Part shown: in pieces, positions 9,334 to 18,292 of the stretch
How positions within the stretch are numbered: the stretch's first letter is position 1
How the letters are laid out: every line of letters starts with the position of its first letter
Origin: Pseudolysinimonas kribbensis
GTDB lineage: Bacteria; Actinomycetota; Actinomycetes; Actinomycetales; Microbacteriaceae
Assembly: GCF_030161895.1 (NCBI RefSeq)
Contig: NZ_BSVB01000001.1
Span: 1,860,001 to 1,924,000, forward strand
Direction of reading: 5' to 3'
Length of the DNA stretch: 64,000 nucleotides
Notes under the pieces: generated by a model
Seen by the model: only the letters and a program-made list of their open reading frames with translations
Databases searched by the model: none
What the model was told of the DNA's origin: nothing
Made by a program: the position numbers and the translations under genes

Positions 9334-10142
9334 GCCGATGCCGTGGCGCGCACCGCGTGCAGCACGCTGACGTTGCCGCTCACGGAGTTGACCCGGAAGT
9401 CGAGCCAGCGCCGGTCGAGCTCGCCGAACTTGCCGGTCCACCGCCCGCGCACCCCGGTGATCTGGGTCGCGTCGAGTTGCAGCCGGCCGCTGACGGTGCT
9501 GATCGTGTAGGCGGCGGGCACGTCGGCATCCAGGCGCAGGGTCGTGTCGCCGCTCACCGTGTTGACCTTCACCTCGTCGGGAGTGCCGGTGAGATCGAGC
9601 ATGACCTCGCCGCTCACGCCGTCGCACGTGAACCCGAGCACCTCGCCCGCGACCGTCACGTCGCCGCTGACGGTGTGCACCGCGACCTTGCCGTAGTGGT
9701 TGCGCACGGCGATCTCGCCGCTGACCGCGTTGACCTGCAGGTCGCCGTTGACGCCGTCGGCGGTGACGTCGCCGCTCACCGTGCTGATCGACGCGTCCTC
9801 GTGGAGGCCGCTCACGAGCGCCGTCGCGGAGACGACGCCGAGCCGCAGGGCGACCTCGCGCGGCACCATGATGCTCACATCCGCACTCGCTGTCCCACGA
9901 AACGATTTGAAGGCCTCGATCCAGTTGTCCCACCGGATCTGCGGGTGGTCGATCTCGAGGGTGTCGCCGGTGACGGCGACCTTGAGGTCGCGGCCGCTGA
10001 CCGAGTGCACCTCGACGCGGGTGCCGGGTTCGTCGTGCCCGATGATGTCGACCTGACCGCGGATGAGGCCCACCTTGAGGCGGCGGATGCCCTCGACGTC
10101 GATGGTCTTCGGCCCCTCGAGGAGCCACTTGTCCTGAGCCAT
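9330..10142 (-). CDS. DUF4097-family beta-helix-like adhesin protein
   Basis: A 270-residue protein built of about 18-25-residue beta repeats with the recurring motif TVSGDV or VNSVSG (for example ISTVSGDVTADGVNGDL and VHTVSGDVTVAGEV). This is the pattern of DUF4097/DUF4098 proteins, predicted to fold as a beta-helix. There is no signal peptide or membrane segment, so it is probably cytoplasmic. The family often sits with PadR regulators; its function is unknown. ATG 10142 sits behind AAAGGAGGG, a very good ribosome binding site. Two PadR-type palindromes lie directly upstream. Confidence 0.8.
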   Translation of the reverse strand: MAQDKWLLEGPKTIDVEGIRRLKVGLIRGQVDIIGHDEPGTRVEVHSVSGRDLKVAVTGDTLEIDHPQIRWDNWIEAFKSFRGTASADVSIMVPREVALRLGVVSATALVSGLHEDASISTVSGDVTADGVNGDLQVNAVSGEIAVRNHYGKVAVHTVSGDVTVAGEVLGFTCDGVSGEVMLDLTGTPDEVKVNTVSGDTTLRLDADVPAAYTISTVSGRLQLDATQITGVRGRWTGKFGELDRRWLDFRVNSVSGNVSVLHAVRATASA

Positions 10143-10156
10143 CACGGCCCTCCTTT

Positions 10157-10196
10157 CGCGATATATCGCGTCTCGTCCCACTCAAGATATATCGCG
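10157..10196. promoter_or_regulatory. PadR operator region upstream of the DUF4097-padR operon
   Basis: A perfect 14-bp palindrome CGCGATATATCGCG (10157-10170) and a second copy sharing GATATATCGCG (10186-10196) lie just before the DUF4097 gene. They are almost the only AT-rich sequence in the region, so they probably overlap the promoter. The symmetry and position suit autoregulation by the co-transcribed PadR protein (inference). Confidence 0.6.
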
Positions 10197-10222
10197 TCCT
10201 CCGCCTGACGCAACCCGTCGCC

Positions 10223-10283
10223 CGCGAATGACCGAATTTGGCAGGCCCGTGTCACTCGGACCTGCAAATCGTGGTCATTCGCG
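10223..10283. repeat. Intergenic inverted repeat, long-arm hairpin
   Basis: The arms CGCGAATGACC (10223-10233) and its exact complement (10273-10283) enclose a partly complementary inner section ending GGCAGG / CCTGCA and a short loop. It lies between divergent genes (DUF4097 and TipA-type). It is the smallest member of the hairpin class described in the findings. Confidence 0.6.
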
Positions 10284-10298
10284 AGCGGGTGCCGGGGG

Positions 10299-10329
10299 TT
10301 GAGGTTGACGCTGCGTCAAGTTGTAGCGT
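10299..10329 (+). promoter_or_regulatory. MerR-type promoter with dyad-filled 19-bp spacer, leaderless
   Basis: A -35 TTGAGG (10299-10304) and a -10 TAGCGT (10324-10329) are separated by 19 bp, and the spacer holds the palindrome TTGACGCTGCGTCAA (10305-10319). An overlong spacer occupied by a dyad is diagnostic of promoters activated by MerR-family proteins. The GTG start follows seven bases after the -10, so the mRNA is probably leaderless. Autoregulation by the TipA-type protein is inferred. Confidence 0.75.
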
Positions 10330-10335
10330 CGGGGT

Positions 10336-11109
10336 GTGGAGCGCACGACGGGGGAGTGGAGCATCCAGGAGGTCGCCCGCCTGGCCGGCACGACGAGCCG
10401 CACCCTTCGCCACTACGGCGACGTGGGGCTCGTCCAACCGAGCCGGGTGGGCGCCAACGGATACCGCTACTACGACGCCGACGCGCTCGTGCGGCTGCAG
10501 CGCGTACTGCTGCTGCGCGAGCTCGGCCTCGGCATCGCAGGCGTCGCCGAGGTGCTCGCGGGCCAGACCGACGACGCGCACGCCCTCGGCGACCACCTGC
10601 GGTGGCTGCACGACGAGCAGGCGCGGATCGGGCGGCAGATCGCGAGCGTCGAGCGCACCATCCGAGGAATGGAAGGAGGTGAACAGATCATGGCGGAGAC
10701 GATGTTCGACGGATTCGACCACACGCAGTACGAGGCGGAGGTCACCGAGCGCTGGGGCGCCGAGGCGTACGCGAAGAGCGACGCGTGGTGGCGCGGCCTG
10801 TCGGCCGACGAGCGCGCGGCGTGGAAGGCGCGGGTCGCGCTGCTGCAGTCCGACTGGATCGAGGCGTGGGAGAGCGGGGCGACCCCGGACTCCGGCGTTG
10901 CCCAGGCGCTCGCGCAGCGTCAGTACGACTGGCTGAGCGGGATGCCCGGCACCCCGCAGACCGCGGACGGCCGGCCGACGAAGGCCTACTTCATGGGTCT
11001 CGGCGACATGTACGTCGCAGACCCGCGGTTCGGCCGGCACTACGGCGGCGTCGAGGGCGCGACCTTCGTGCGCGACGCGATGCACGCGTTCGCCCAGGCG
11101 AACCTGTAG
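10336..11109 (+). CDS. TipAL-type MerR-family regulator with TipAS ligand-binding domain
   Basis: A 257-residue regulator. Residues 7-75 form the MerR DNA-binding domain (WSIQEVARLAGTTSRTLRHY, then VGANGYRYYDADALVRLQRV), followed by a coiled-coil dimer helix. From about residue 125 comes a TipAS/antibiotic-recognition domain (YEAEVTERWGAEAYAKSDAW, then GLGDMYVADPRFGRHYGG). TipA proteins bind thiopeptide or other antibiotics and activate transcription. The internal ATG at 10690, preceded by AAGGAGGTGAACAGATC, has an excellent ribosome binding site at the domain boundary. As in TipA, it could yield a free ligand-binding TipAS protein from the same mRNA. GTG 10336 is the probable full-length start. 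Confidence 0.85.
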   Translation: MERTTGEWSIQEVARLAGTTSRTLRHYGDVGLVQPSRVGANGYRYYDADALVRLQRVLLLRELGLGIAGVAEVLAGQTDDAHALGDHLRWLHDEQARIGRQIASVERTIRGMEGGEQIMAETMFDGFDHTQYEAEVTERWGAEAYAKSDAWWRGLSADERAAWKARVALLQSDWIEAWESGATPDSGVAQALAQRQYDWLSGMPGTPQTADGRPTKAYFMGLGDMYVADPRFGRHYGGVEGATFVRDAMHAFAQANL

Positions 11110-11237
11110 GGCGCGCCGGGGGACGAGTTGCTAGCGCTCGTCCCTCTGCGCGATCGCGCGCAGGTCGGCATAGCCGCGCGCATCGTCGCGGTTCGCGTTC
11201 CGACCGCCGGCGAGCAGCCCGGCGGGGCTCCACGCGC

Positions 11238-11905
11238 TCAGCACGAACGGGCGCGCGCGCGCGCGGCGGGCTTCTCCGGCTCGCCGCCGGGCACCCGCAG
11301 CAGCGGCATGGCGACGTGCACGAGCGGTCCGACGAAGACGACGAACGCGACCGTGCCGAGCCCGACCTGGCCGCCGAGCAGCCAGCCGATCACGAGCACG
11401 GAGCCCTCGAGACCGGTCCGGATCGCCCAGATCGGCCACGAGGTCCGGGCACGCAGTCCGGTCATCAGCCCGTCACGCGGGCCCGGCCCATGCGGGCGCC
11501 GATGTAGAGGCCGGTCGCGAACGCGAGCAGCAGCAGTCCGGCCGCGAAGACGAGGCCCTGCACCACGGGCTCGGTCTGCTGGGGCACGATCCACAGCCCG
11601 AGCTGGGCGCTCGGCCCGATGACGAGCACATTGAGCACGGTGCCGAGGCCGGGACGCTGACGCAGCGGGATCCAGAACAGCAGCACCAGCGCCCCGACCA
11701 GGTTCGTGACCAGCCCAAACGCGATCCCCGTGCGATTCGAGACGCCCTGTGCCAGGACGTCCCACGGCGAGAGCCCGATGCCCGCGCGCACCTCGAGGGA
11801 GATCGCGATGCCGTAGAGCACGAGTCCGCTCAGCAGTTGGGTGAACCGCCGCGCCCGGATGGCGGGGCGGTCGCCCCGGGTGGGGAACGCGATGGAGAGG
11901 GCCAC
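11238..11905 (-). CDS. YczE-family membrane protein (frameshift)
   Basis: Five or so hydrophobic helices with the YczE/DUF161 motifs GIGLSPWDVLAQGVSNRTGI, GLYIGARMGR and, after repair, GPRDGLMTGLRAR followed by RTGLEGSVLVIGWLLGG. The frame changes at a CCC run (11482-11484); one more C joins the two halves into 222 residues, the usual family length. Without it the protein would stop at 11465, losing the conserved second half. GTG 11905 is the likely start. It is divergent from a MocR regulator, a known pairing, and may transport a compound linked to that regulator's PLP-dependent domain. Confidence 0.78.
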
Positions 11906-11922
11906 ATGACCATCCAACCCAG

Positions 11923-11951
11923 CGATTGGACTGGTTACAAAGGGCCAATCG
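11923..11951. promoter_or_regulatory. Candidate MocR operator between yczE-like gene and mocR
   Basis: An inverted repeat CGATTGG (11923-11929) / CCAATCG (11945-11951), 22 bp start to start (two helical turns), lies in the 61-bp gap between divergent genes. It encloses GGTTACAAAGGG, a possible promoter core. MocR proteins bind paired sites near divergent promoters; assignment here is by position only. Confidence 0.45.
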
Positions 11952-11966
11952 CGGTACGGTGGCCTG

Positions 11967-13396
11967 ATGACGACCCTCACCGCCCGCCAACTGGCCGCGT
12001 CCCTCGGCAGCTGGCGCACCGGCGGGCCCGCGTACCTCGCGCTCGCCGACCGGGTGCGGCTGCTCGTGCTCGACGGCCGCCTCGCGCTGGGGGCGCGGCT
12101 TCCGGCGGAGCGGGAACTGGCATCCCACCTCTCCCTCAGCCGCACCACCGTCACTGCCGCCTACGCACAGCTGCGCGACACCGGATACCTCGACAGCATC
12201 CGGGGCTCGGGCAGCGTCGTGCGGCTGCCGTCGCGAGCAGAGGCCGAGGCGCCGCCGCTCGAGACCGACATGATCGACCTGAGCAAGGCCACGCTCCCCC
12301 GGTACCGCAGGTCGCCGACGCCGCCGTGCGGGCGGCCGCGCTCCTGCCGTCGTTCCTCGGCGACTCCGGGTTCGACGTCGTGGGTCAGCGGATGCTGCGC
12401 CGCGCCCTCGCCGACCGCTTCACCGCGCGCGGCCTCCCCACCGACCCCGACGAGATCCTGGTCACAAACGGCGCGCAAGCGGCGATCGCGCTCATCGCCC
12501 GCACGATCCTCGGCCGCGGCGACCGGGTGCTCGTCGAATCGCCGACCTACCCGCACGCGATGGAGGCGCTCCGACAGGCCGGCGGACGTCTCGAACCCGT
12601 CGCGGTCACCACCGACGACGGCTGGGATGCCGCGGCGCTCGAGCAGGTGCTGCAGCGCACGAGTCCCGCGCTCGCCTACCTCCAGCCCGACTACCACAAC
12701 CCGACGGGCCGCTCGATGAGCCCGGAGCTGCGCGAGAAGCTCGTCGCGATCGCCGCACGCCAGGGCACGACCCTCATCGTCGACGAGACGATGGGCGAGC
12801 TCGGGTTCGACCTGGAGCCCGGGCAGCCGGTCGTGCCCTTCGGCGTGCACGCCGCGAGTGACGGCGTGGTCACGGTCGGGTCGGTCGGGAAGACGCTCTG
12901 GGGCGGGCTGCGGATCGGGTGGATCCGCGCCGACCGCGACCTCATCCAGCGGTTCGCGCGCGCGCGGTTCGGCAGCGACCTGGGCACGCCGATCCTGGAG
13001 CAGCTCATCGTCAACGAGCTGCTGCCGGACTACGACCGCATCCTGCTCGAGCGCCGCGAGCTGCTGCGCACCGGACGCGACCACCTGCGGCTGCTGCTCG
13101 CCGACCGGATCCCGGATTGGCACGCGCCGAACCCGGCGGGCGGCCTGACGCTCTGGGTCGAGCTCGGCGCGCCGATCAGCTCGCAGCTCGCGCTCGCCGC
13201 GCGGTCCGAGGGCGTCGTGATCGCGGCCGGCCCGCGGTTCGGGATCGACGGCGTGTTCGAGCGGTTCCTGCGCGTGCCGTTCAGCTTCCCGTCGCAGGTG
13301 CTCGACGACGCGGTCGGCGGGCTGGCCGCCGCCTGGTCGGGTGTGACGCGGCATCCGCTCGACATCGGGGTCGAGGATCTCGCGGCGGTGGTCTGA
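11967..13396 (+). CDS. MocR-type regulator: GntR winged helix fused to class I aminotransferase domain (frameshift)
   Basis: The N-terminal GntR HTH (residues 30-90; LGARLPAERELASHLSLSRT) is joined to an aminotransferase-like domain. PLP-fold signatures include YLQPDYHNPTGRSMS and the lysine segment VGSVGKTLWGGLRIGW, where the Lys should bind PLP. The frame changes at a C5 run (12296-12300); reading C6 gives one 476-residue protein, normal for MocR. MocR proteins such as PdxR and GabR sense PLP or amino compounds. A YczE-type membrane protein is divergent, suggesting it is the main target. Confidence 0.85.
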
Positions 13397-13414
13397 GGTA
13401 CGCGGCCGGCCCGG

Positions 13415-14203
13415 CTACGCGGCCTGCTGGAAGCGCGCCGGCGTGACCCCGAGCGTGCGCGCGAAGTGCCGCGTCAGGTGCGCCTGGTCGTAGAACCCGA
13501 CGGCGGCCGCGACCTCGGCGGGCGGCGTGCCGCGCAGCAGCAGGTGGCGGGCAGCGTCGACGCGTCGCCCGGTGAGATAGCGGTGCGGCGGGATGCCGTA
13601 CGCCGCGGTGAAGGCCCGCACGAGTCGCGAGGCGCTCGCCTCGAGTTCCCGAGCGGCGTCGGCGAGCGTGGGAGCCCCGGTCAGCCGCGCGTCGAGCAGC
13701 GCGCGCAACCGCGCGGCGAGCGGGTCGTCGCGCCGCTCGCGCATCCGCCGGCCGCCGAGGTCGCGCAGCACCACACCGCGGATCGCGAGCAGCTCGCTCT
13801 CCGCGCGCAGCCCGTCGCCGCCGGCCTCCAGCGCGCGGTGCATGCGGGCGGCGGCGCCGGCGAGCGCGGGGTGCGCCAGCAGCGGCGCGTCGACGCTGCG
13901 CTCCACGAGGTCGTCGTCGAGCCAGCCCGCCTCCACGTAGGCGACGCGCTTGCGGAACCCGCCTGCTCCCGCCGAGCGTCCGTCGTGCGGCACCCCGGGC
14001 GGCAGGATCGTGAGCGTCGCCGTCGGCGCCCGGCGAGCCCGCCCCTCGAGCCGGTACGCCACCTCGCCCGCGTCGATCAGCAGCAGCGACCACTCGGCGT
14101 GGGTGTGCAGCGGATAGGCGTGCTCGTGGAACTCGGCATGCAGCACCTCGTGGATGCCGGGCACCGCCGGTCGCCACGCTCGCACCCGCTCCCGCTCCCG
14201 CAT
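13415..14203 (-). CDS. AraC-family transcriptional regulator
   Basis: A 262-residue protein with an N-terminal cupin-like sensor (HEHAYPLHTHAEWSLLLIDA; LEGRARRAPTATLTILPPGVPHDG) and a C-terminal double HTH (RHLLLRGTPPAEVAAAVGF, then DQAHLTRHFARTLGVTPARF). ATG 14203 is chosen; the upstream TTG at 14218 is less likely. It is divergent from a DUF2000 gene with 50 bp between start codons. AraC-DUF2000 pairs are common in bacteria, and the regulator most likely controls its neighbour. The effector cannot be told from sequence. Confidence 0.85.
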   Translation of the reverse strand: MRERERVRAWRPAVPGIHEVLHAEFHEHAYPLHTHAEWSLLLIDAGEVAYRLEGRARRAPTATLTILPPGVPHDGRSAGAGGFRKRVAYVEAGWLDDDLVERSVDAPLLAHPALAGAAARMHRALEAGGDGLRAESELLAIRGVVLRDLGGRRMRERRDDPLAARLRALLDARLTGAPTLADAARELEASASRLVRAFTAAYGIPPHRYLTGRRVDAARHLLLRGTPPAEVAAAVGFYDQAHLTRHFARTLGVTPARFQQAA

Positions 14204-14253
14204 GCTCGAAACGTACAAGACGTCGCGGGACGCGCACCGGGACGATGGGCGCC

Positions 14254-14670
14254 ATGGACGAGATGCGCTTCGACACGAAGGTCGCGATCCTGGTGCGCGA
14301 CGATCTGCCCGCCTGGCAGGAGCTCAACGTGACCGCGTTCCTCGCGAGCGGCATCGCGAGCGATCCCGAGCTGATCGGCGAGCCCTATCGCGACGCCGAC
14401 GGCACGACCTACCTGCCGATGCTGCGCCAGCCGATCCTGGTCTTCTCCGCGGACGCCGCGACGATCGCCACGGCCCGCGCGCGGGCCGTGGAACGCGGGA
14501 TGCGCGTCGCCGTCTACACGGCGCAGCTGTTCTCGACGGGGCACGACGCGGCCAATCGCGAGGCGGTCGCCGCGGTCGCCGCAGCCGACCTCGACCTCGT
14601 GGGTGCCGGCATCCACGGACCGCGCAACGCGGTCGACCGGATCACCAAGCCGGCACGCCTGCACCCCTGA
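14254..14670 (+). CDS. DUF2000-family protein
   Basis: A 138-residue protein of the DUF2000 family: FDTKVAILVRDDLPAWQELN at the start, ASGIASDPELIGEPYRDADG in the middle and GPRNAVDRITK near the end. It is soluble with no signal peptide. The biochemical role of DUF2000 is unknown; members are often beside AraC or LysR regulators, as here. ATG 14254 fits the family start; the in-frame ATG at 14245 would add three residues. A stable hairpin follows 20 bases after the stop. Confidence 0.8.
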   Translation: MDEMRFDTKVAILVRDDLPAWQELNVTAFLASGIASDPELIGEPYRDADGTTYLPMLRQPILVFSADAATIATARARAVERGMRVAVYTAQLFSTGHDAANREAVAAVAAADLDLVGAGIHGPRNAVDRITKPARLHP

Positions 14671-14690
14671 GTCCGCGAGATCCACCCCCG

Positions 14691-14710
14691 CCTCCACCCG
14701 GAGGTGGAGG
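14691..14710 (+). terminator. Hairpin terminator after the DUF2000 gene
   Basis: Perfect 8-bp GC stem CCTCCACC-CGGA-GGTGGAGG with a four-base loop, followed 13 bases later by a short CCTTTC stretch. A GC-rich hairpin without a long U tract is the usual form of intrinsic terminator in high-GC actinobacteria. Confidence 0.6.
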
Positions 14711-14800
14711 GACGGGCGTCCTTTCATCCACGGGGAGTACGGTGCCCCGCGGCCGCTTCAGCAGAATTGATGACGGACCCCCCACCGAGGAGAACTCCCC

Positions 14801-17800
14801 GTGCACCTGCTGTCCGTCTTCAGCCTCCGCAACCGCGCGCTCATCGCCCTGCTCACGATCGTCGTGGCCGTGTTCGGCGCGGTCGCCCTCGGGCAGCTCA
14901 AGCAGGAGCTCTTCCCGTCGCTCTCGCTGCCGCAGATCACCGTCATCTCCAGCTACCAGGGCGCGAGTCCACAGGTCGTCGAGAACGACGTGTCGACCCC
15001 GATCGAGGACGCGATCCAGGGCGTCGAGGGGCTCGACTCCACGCACTCCTCCTCGCGCTCCGGCCAGTCGACCGTGACCGCCGCGTTCGTCTACGGCACG
15101 AACCTCACGACCGCCGAGCAGAAGGTGCAGCTCGCGGTCGACCGCCTGCAGTCCCGGCTGCCCGACGGGGTGACGCCGCAGGTCATCGCGTTCAGCATCA
15201 GCGATCTGCCCGTCATCCAGCTCGCGGTGACGAGCGACCTCGACCCGGCGACGCTGGCATCCCGGCTGCAGGATTCCGCTGTCACCGACCTGCAGCAGCT
15301 CGAGGGCGTGCGCGCGGCGAGCGTGCTCGGCGACCGCGGGCAGCGGATCACCATCACGCCCGACACGGTGAAGCTCGCGCAGGCCGGGCTCAGCACCCAG
15401 GCGATCACATCGGCGCTGCAGCAGAACGGCATCCTGCTCGCCTCCGGCTCGATCACCTCCGGTGACAAGACCCTCGACGTGCAGGCGGGTCAGCGCATCG
15501 CCTCCACCGACCAGCTCGCGGCGCTGCCGCTCGTCGGCGCGCGGGTCGCGCCCGGCACCGCCGTGCCGACCATCGGCGACGTGGCCACCGTGAAGACGGT
15601 GCCGAATCCGGTCGCAGGCATCTCGCGCGTCAACGGCAAAGCCGCGCTCACCGTCTCGATCTCGAAGACCCCGGCGGGCAACACCGTCGACGTCTCGCGC
15701 GCGGTGAACGCCGAGATCCCGAAGCTCGAGAAGGACCTCGGGTCGCACACGAAGTTCACGGTCGTCTTCGACCAGGCGCCGTACATCGAGCAGTCGATCA
15801 ACTCGCTCGCCGAGGAGGGGGCGCTCGGCCTGCTCTTCGCGGTCATCGTGATCCTGCTGTTCCTCCTCTCCTTCCGCTCGACGATCGTGACGGCGATCTC
15901 GATCCCGGTCTCGCTCCTGATCGCATTCGTCGTCATGTGGGGCGTCGGCTACACGCTCAACGTGCTGACGCTCGGCGCGATCACCATCGCGGTCGGCCGC
16001 GTCGTCGACGACTCCATCGTCGTCATCGAGAACATCAAGCGGCATCTCACGCTCGGCGAGGAGAAGCTGACGGCCATCACGACCGCGGTGCGCGAGGTCG
16101 CGGTGGCGGTCACGGCATCCACGGTCACGACCGTCGCCGTGTTCCTGCCGATCGCGCTGGTCGGTGACATCACCGGCGAGCTGTTCCGCCCGTTCGCGCT
16201 CACCGTCACGATCGCTCTGCTCGCCTCGCTGTTCGTGGCCCTGACGATCGTGCCCGTGCTCGCGTTCTGGTTCCTGAAGGAGTCGCCGCGCGCTCATCCG
16301 CACAGGCACGATGCCGCGGCGGGCGAGTCCGGAGGCCGGCCGACCGACGACGGCGGTGCGCGGGCCGCGGACGAGCTCGACCGCCCGACCGCACTGCAGC
16401 GCGGGTACCTGCCGATCATCCGGTGGACCACCCGCTTCCGCTGGGTGACGGTCGTGCTGGCGGTCGTCGTCCTGGTCGGCTCGGCCGCGCTCGGCGGGTT
16501 GCTGACGACCAACTTCATCGGGTCGAGCGGCCAGAACACCCTCACCGTCACCGAGACGCTGCCGCCGTCGACGAGCCTCGAGGCCAGCGACACGGCGGCC
16601 ACGAAGGTCGAGAAGGCGCTCCGGGGCGTCGACGGCGTGACGACGGTGCAGACCTCGATCGGCTCGAGCGGCGGCGGGATCGCCGCGGCGTTCGGGCGCG
16701 GGGGCGGGGTGACGTTCTCGATCACGACGGATCCGTCGAAGGACCAGGACCGCATCCAGTCCGACGTGCGTTCCGCCGTCAAGAAGCTGAACGGCGTCGG
16801 CGAGGTCGACCTCTCCAGCGGGAGCGGTGGATTCGGCGGCACCGACATCGAGGTCGACGTGCAGTCCTCGAGCGCGCGCGATCTGCAGACGGCGGCGGAC
16901 GACATCCTGGCCAGGCTGACGAAGCTCCCGCAGGCCGCGCAGGTGACGAGCGATCTCTCCGCCACCCAGCCCTACCTCGCCATCAAGGTGGATCGCGCCC
17001 AGGCCGCGAAGGTCGGCCTCAGCGAGGTCGCGGTCGGCCGGCTCGTGTCGCAGGCGATGCTGCCGACGTCGGTGGGCTCCGTCGAACTCGACGACCGCAC
17101 GCTGAACATCTACATCACCGACCCGAAGGCGCCGACCACGATCGACGCCCTGAAGGCGTTCGAGGTGCCCACCGCGGCCGGGCCGGTGGCGCTCGGCGAC
17201 CTCGCCACGGTGGAGCAGGTGAACGGTCCGGCGTCGATCAGCACCGAGCGCGGTCAGCGCACCGCGACCGTCACCGTCACCCCGAAGACCGCGGACCTCG
17301 GCACCGCGTCGGCCGAGGTGCAGAAGGCCGTCGACAAGGTGAAGCTGCCCTCGGGCACGACCGCGTCGCTCGGGGGCGCGACCCAGGACCAGGCGAACGC
17401 GTTCAGCCAGCTCGGGCTCGCGCTGCTCGCGGCCATCCTCATCGTCTACACGGTGATGGTCGCGACCTTCCGCAGCCTGCGGCAGCCGCTGCTGCTGCTC
17501 GCGTCGGTGCCGTTCGCCGCGACCGGCGCGATCGTGCTGCAGTACCTCTCCGGCATCCCGCTCGGCGCCGCGTCGCTCATCGGCGTGCTCATGCTCATCG
17601 GCATCGTCGTCACGAACGCCATCGTGCTCATCGACCTCGTCAACCAGTACCGCCGGCGCGGGATGGACGTACAGGATGCCGTCGTGCACGGCGCCGCCCG
17701 GCGACTGCGGCCGATCCTCATGACCGCACTCGCGACGATCTTCGCGCTGCTGCCGATGGCGATCGGACTCACCGGGCACGGCGGGTTCATCTCGCAGCCG

Positions 17801-18184
17801 CTCGCGATCGTCGTGATCGGCGGTCTCGTGTCGTCGACGCTCCTGACGCTCATCGTGCTGCCGTCGCTCTACGTGCTCGTCGAGGGCGCGCGCGAGCGGC
17901 GCGGGCAGTACCCGCCGCTGCGGCGGTCGATCGCCACACGCATCGTCGCGATCGCCGGCCTCGTGGTGCTCGCGGCCGGCGTCGTGCTCGCCGTGCTCGC
18001 CCGCACGGCGTGGGGGCTCGGGCTGACGTCACGCGGATTCCGCGGGGCGCTGCTGCTCGCCGAGGTCGGCGCCGCGGCGCTGGTCGCGGCCGCGTTCGTC
18101 TACCTGGTGCGCGCCGGGCTGAACCGCCGCCGGGCGCGGCGGGAGCAGCATCCGGATGTCGTGCAGGAGCTTCCGAGCGCGTAG
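14801..18184 (+). CDS. RND-family efflux transporter, HAE1/AcrB type
   Basis: 1127 residues with the twelve-helix RND layout: TM1 at residues 12-31, a large extracytoplasmic loop, TM2-6 (about 340-500), a second loop, and TM7-12 (about 860-1040). Hallmarks are FPSLSLPQITVISSYQGASP at the first porter domain, the TM4 proton-relay motif GRVVDDSIVVIENI with paired Asp, and the repeat-related GIVVTNAIVLIDLVNQYRRR. Unusually, two further hydrophobic segments and a charged tail follow TM12 (residues about 1050-1110). No membrane-fusion or outer-membrane partner is encoded nearby, as expected in a Gram-positive. GTG 14801 follows GAGGAG. The substrate is unknown. Confidence 0.88.
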   Translation: MHLLSVFSLRNRALIALLTIVVAVFGAVALGQLKQELFPSLSLPQITVISSYQGASPQVVENDVSTPIEDAIQGVEGLDSTHSSSRSGQSTVTAAFVYGTNLTTAEQKVQLAVDRLQSRLPDGVTPQVIAFSISDLPVIQLAVTSDLDPATLASRLQDSAVTDLQQLEGVRAASVLGDRGQRITITPDTVKLAQAGLSTQAITSALQQNGILLASGSITSGDKTLDVQAGQRIASTDQLAALPLVGARVAPGTAVPTIGDVATVKTVPNPVAGISRVNGKAALTVSISKTPAGNTVDVSRAVNAEIPKLEKDLGSHTKFTVVFDQAPYIEQSINSLAEEGALGLLFAVIVILLFLLSFRSTIVTAISIPVSLLIAFVVMWGVGYTLNVLTLGAITIAVGRVVDDSIVVIENIKRHLTLGEEKLTAITTAVREVAVAVTASTVTTVAVFLPIALVGDITGELFRPFALTVTIALLASLFVALTIVPVLAFWFLKESPRAHPHRHDAAAGESGGRPTDDGGARAADELDRPTALQRGYLPIIRWTTRFRWVTVVLAVVVLVGSAALGGLLTTNFIGSSGQNTLTVTETLPPSTSLEASDTAATKVEKALRGVDGVTTVQTSIGSSGGGIAAAFGRGGGVTFSITTDPSKDQDRIQSDVRSAVKKLNGVGEVDLSSGSGGFGGTDIEVDVQSSSARDLQTAADDILARLTKLPQAAQVTSDLSATQPYLAIKVDRAQAAKVGLSEVAVGRLVSQAMLPTSVGSVELDDRTLNIYITDPKAPTTIDALKAFEVPTAAGPVALGDLATVEQVNGPASISTERGQRTATVTVTPKTADLGTASAEVQKAVDKVKLPSGTTASLGGATQDQANAFSQLGLALLAAILIVYTVMVATFRSLRQPLLLLASVPFAATGAIVLQYLSGIPLGAASLIGVLMLIGIVVTNAIVLIDLVNQYRRRGMDVQDAVVHGAARRLRPILMTALATIFALLPMAIGLTGHGGFISQPLAIVVIGGLVSSTLLTLIVLPSLYVLVEGARERRGQYPPLRRSIATRIVAIAGLVVLAAGVVLAVLARTAWGLGLTSRGFRGALLLAEVGAAALVAAAFVYLVRAGLNRRRARREQHPDVVQELPSA

Positions 18185-18292
18185 CGCCCCTGCGCCCCGG
18201 CCGCCAACCCCACGTCGGCGCTCGTCTCGGCCCCTGCCGGCTCTCGTCTCGGCCCCCTGCCGGCTCGAGGTCGTCCTCGTGTCGGCCCCATG

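Noticed and set aside
11131..11237. A separate gene on the minus strand downstream of the YczE-like gene
   Set aside because: The minus-strand frame here is a shadow, and the conserved YczE second half already ends at 11238 after one-base repair.
14642..17779. A long open frame of about 1045 codons antisense to the RND exporter
   Set aside because: High-GC shadow: no ribosome site, Arg/His/Asp/Gly-rich composition and no domain, while the plus strand has clear RND motifs.
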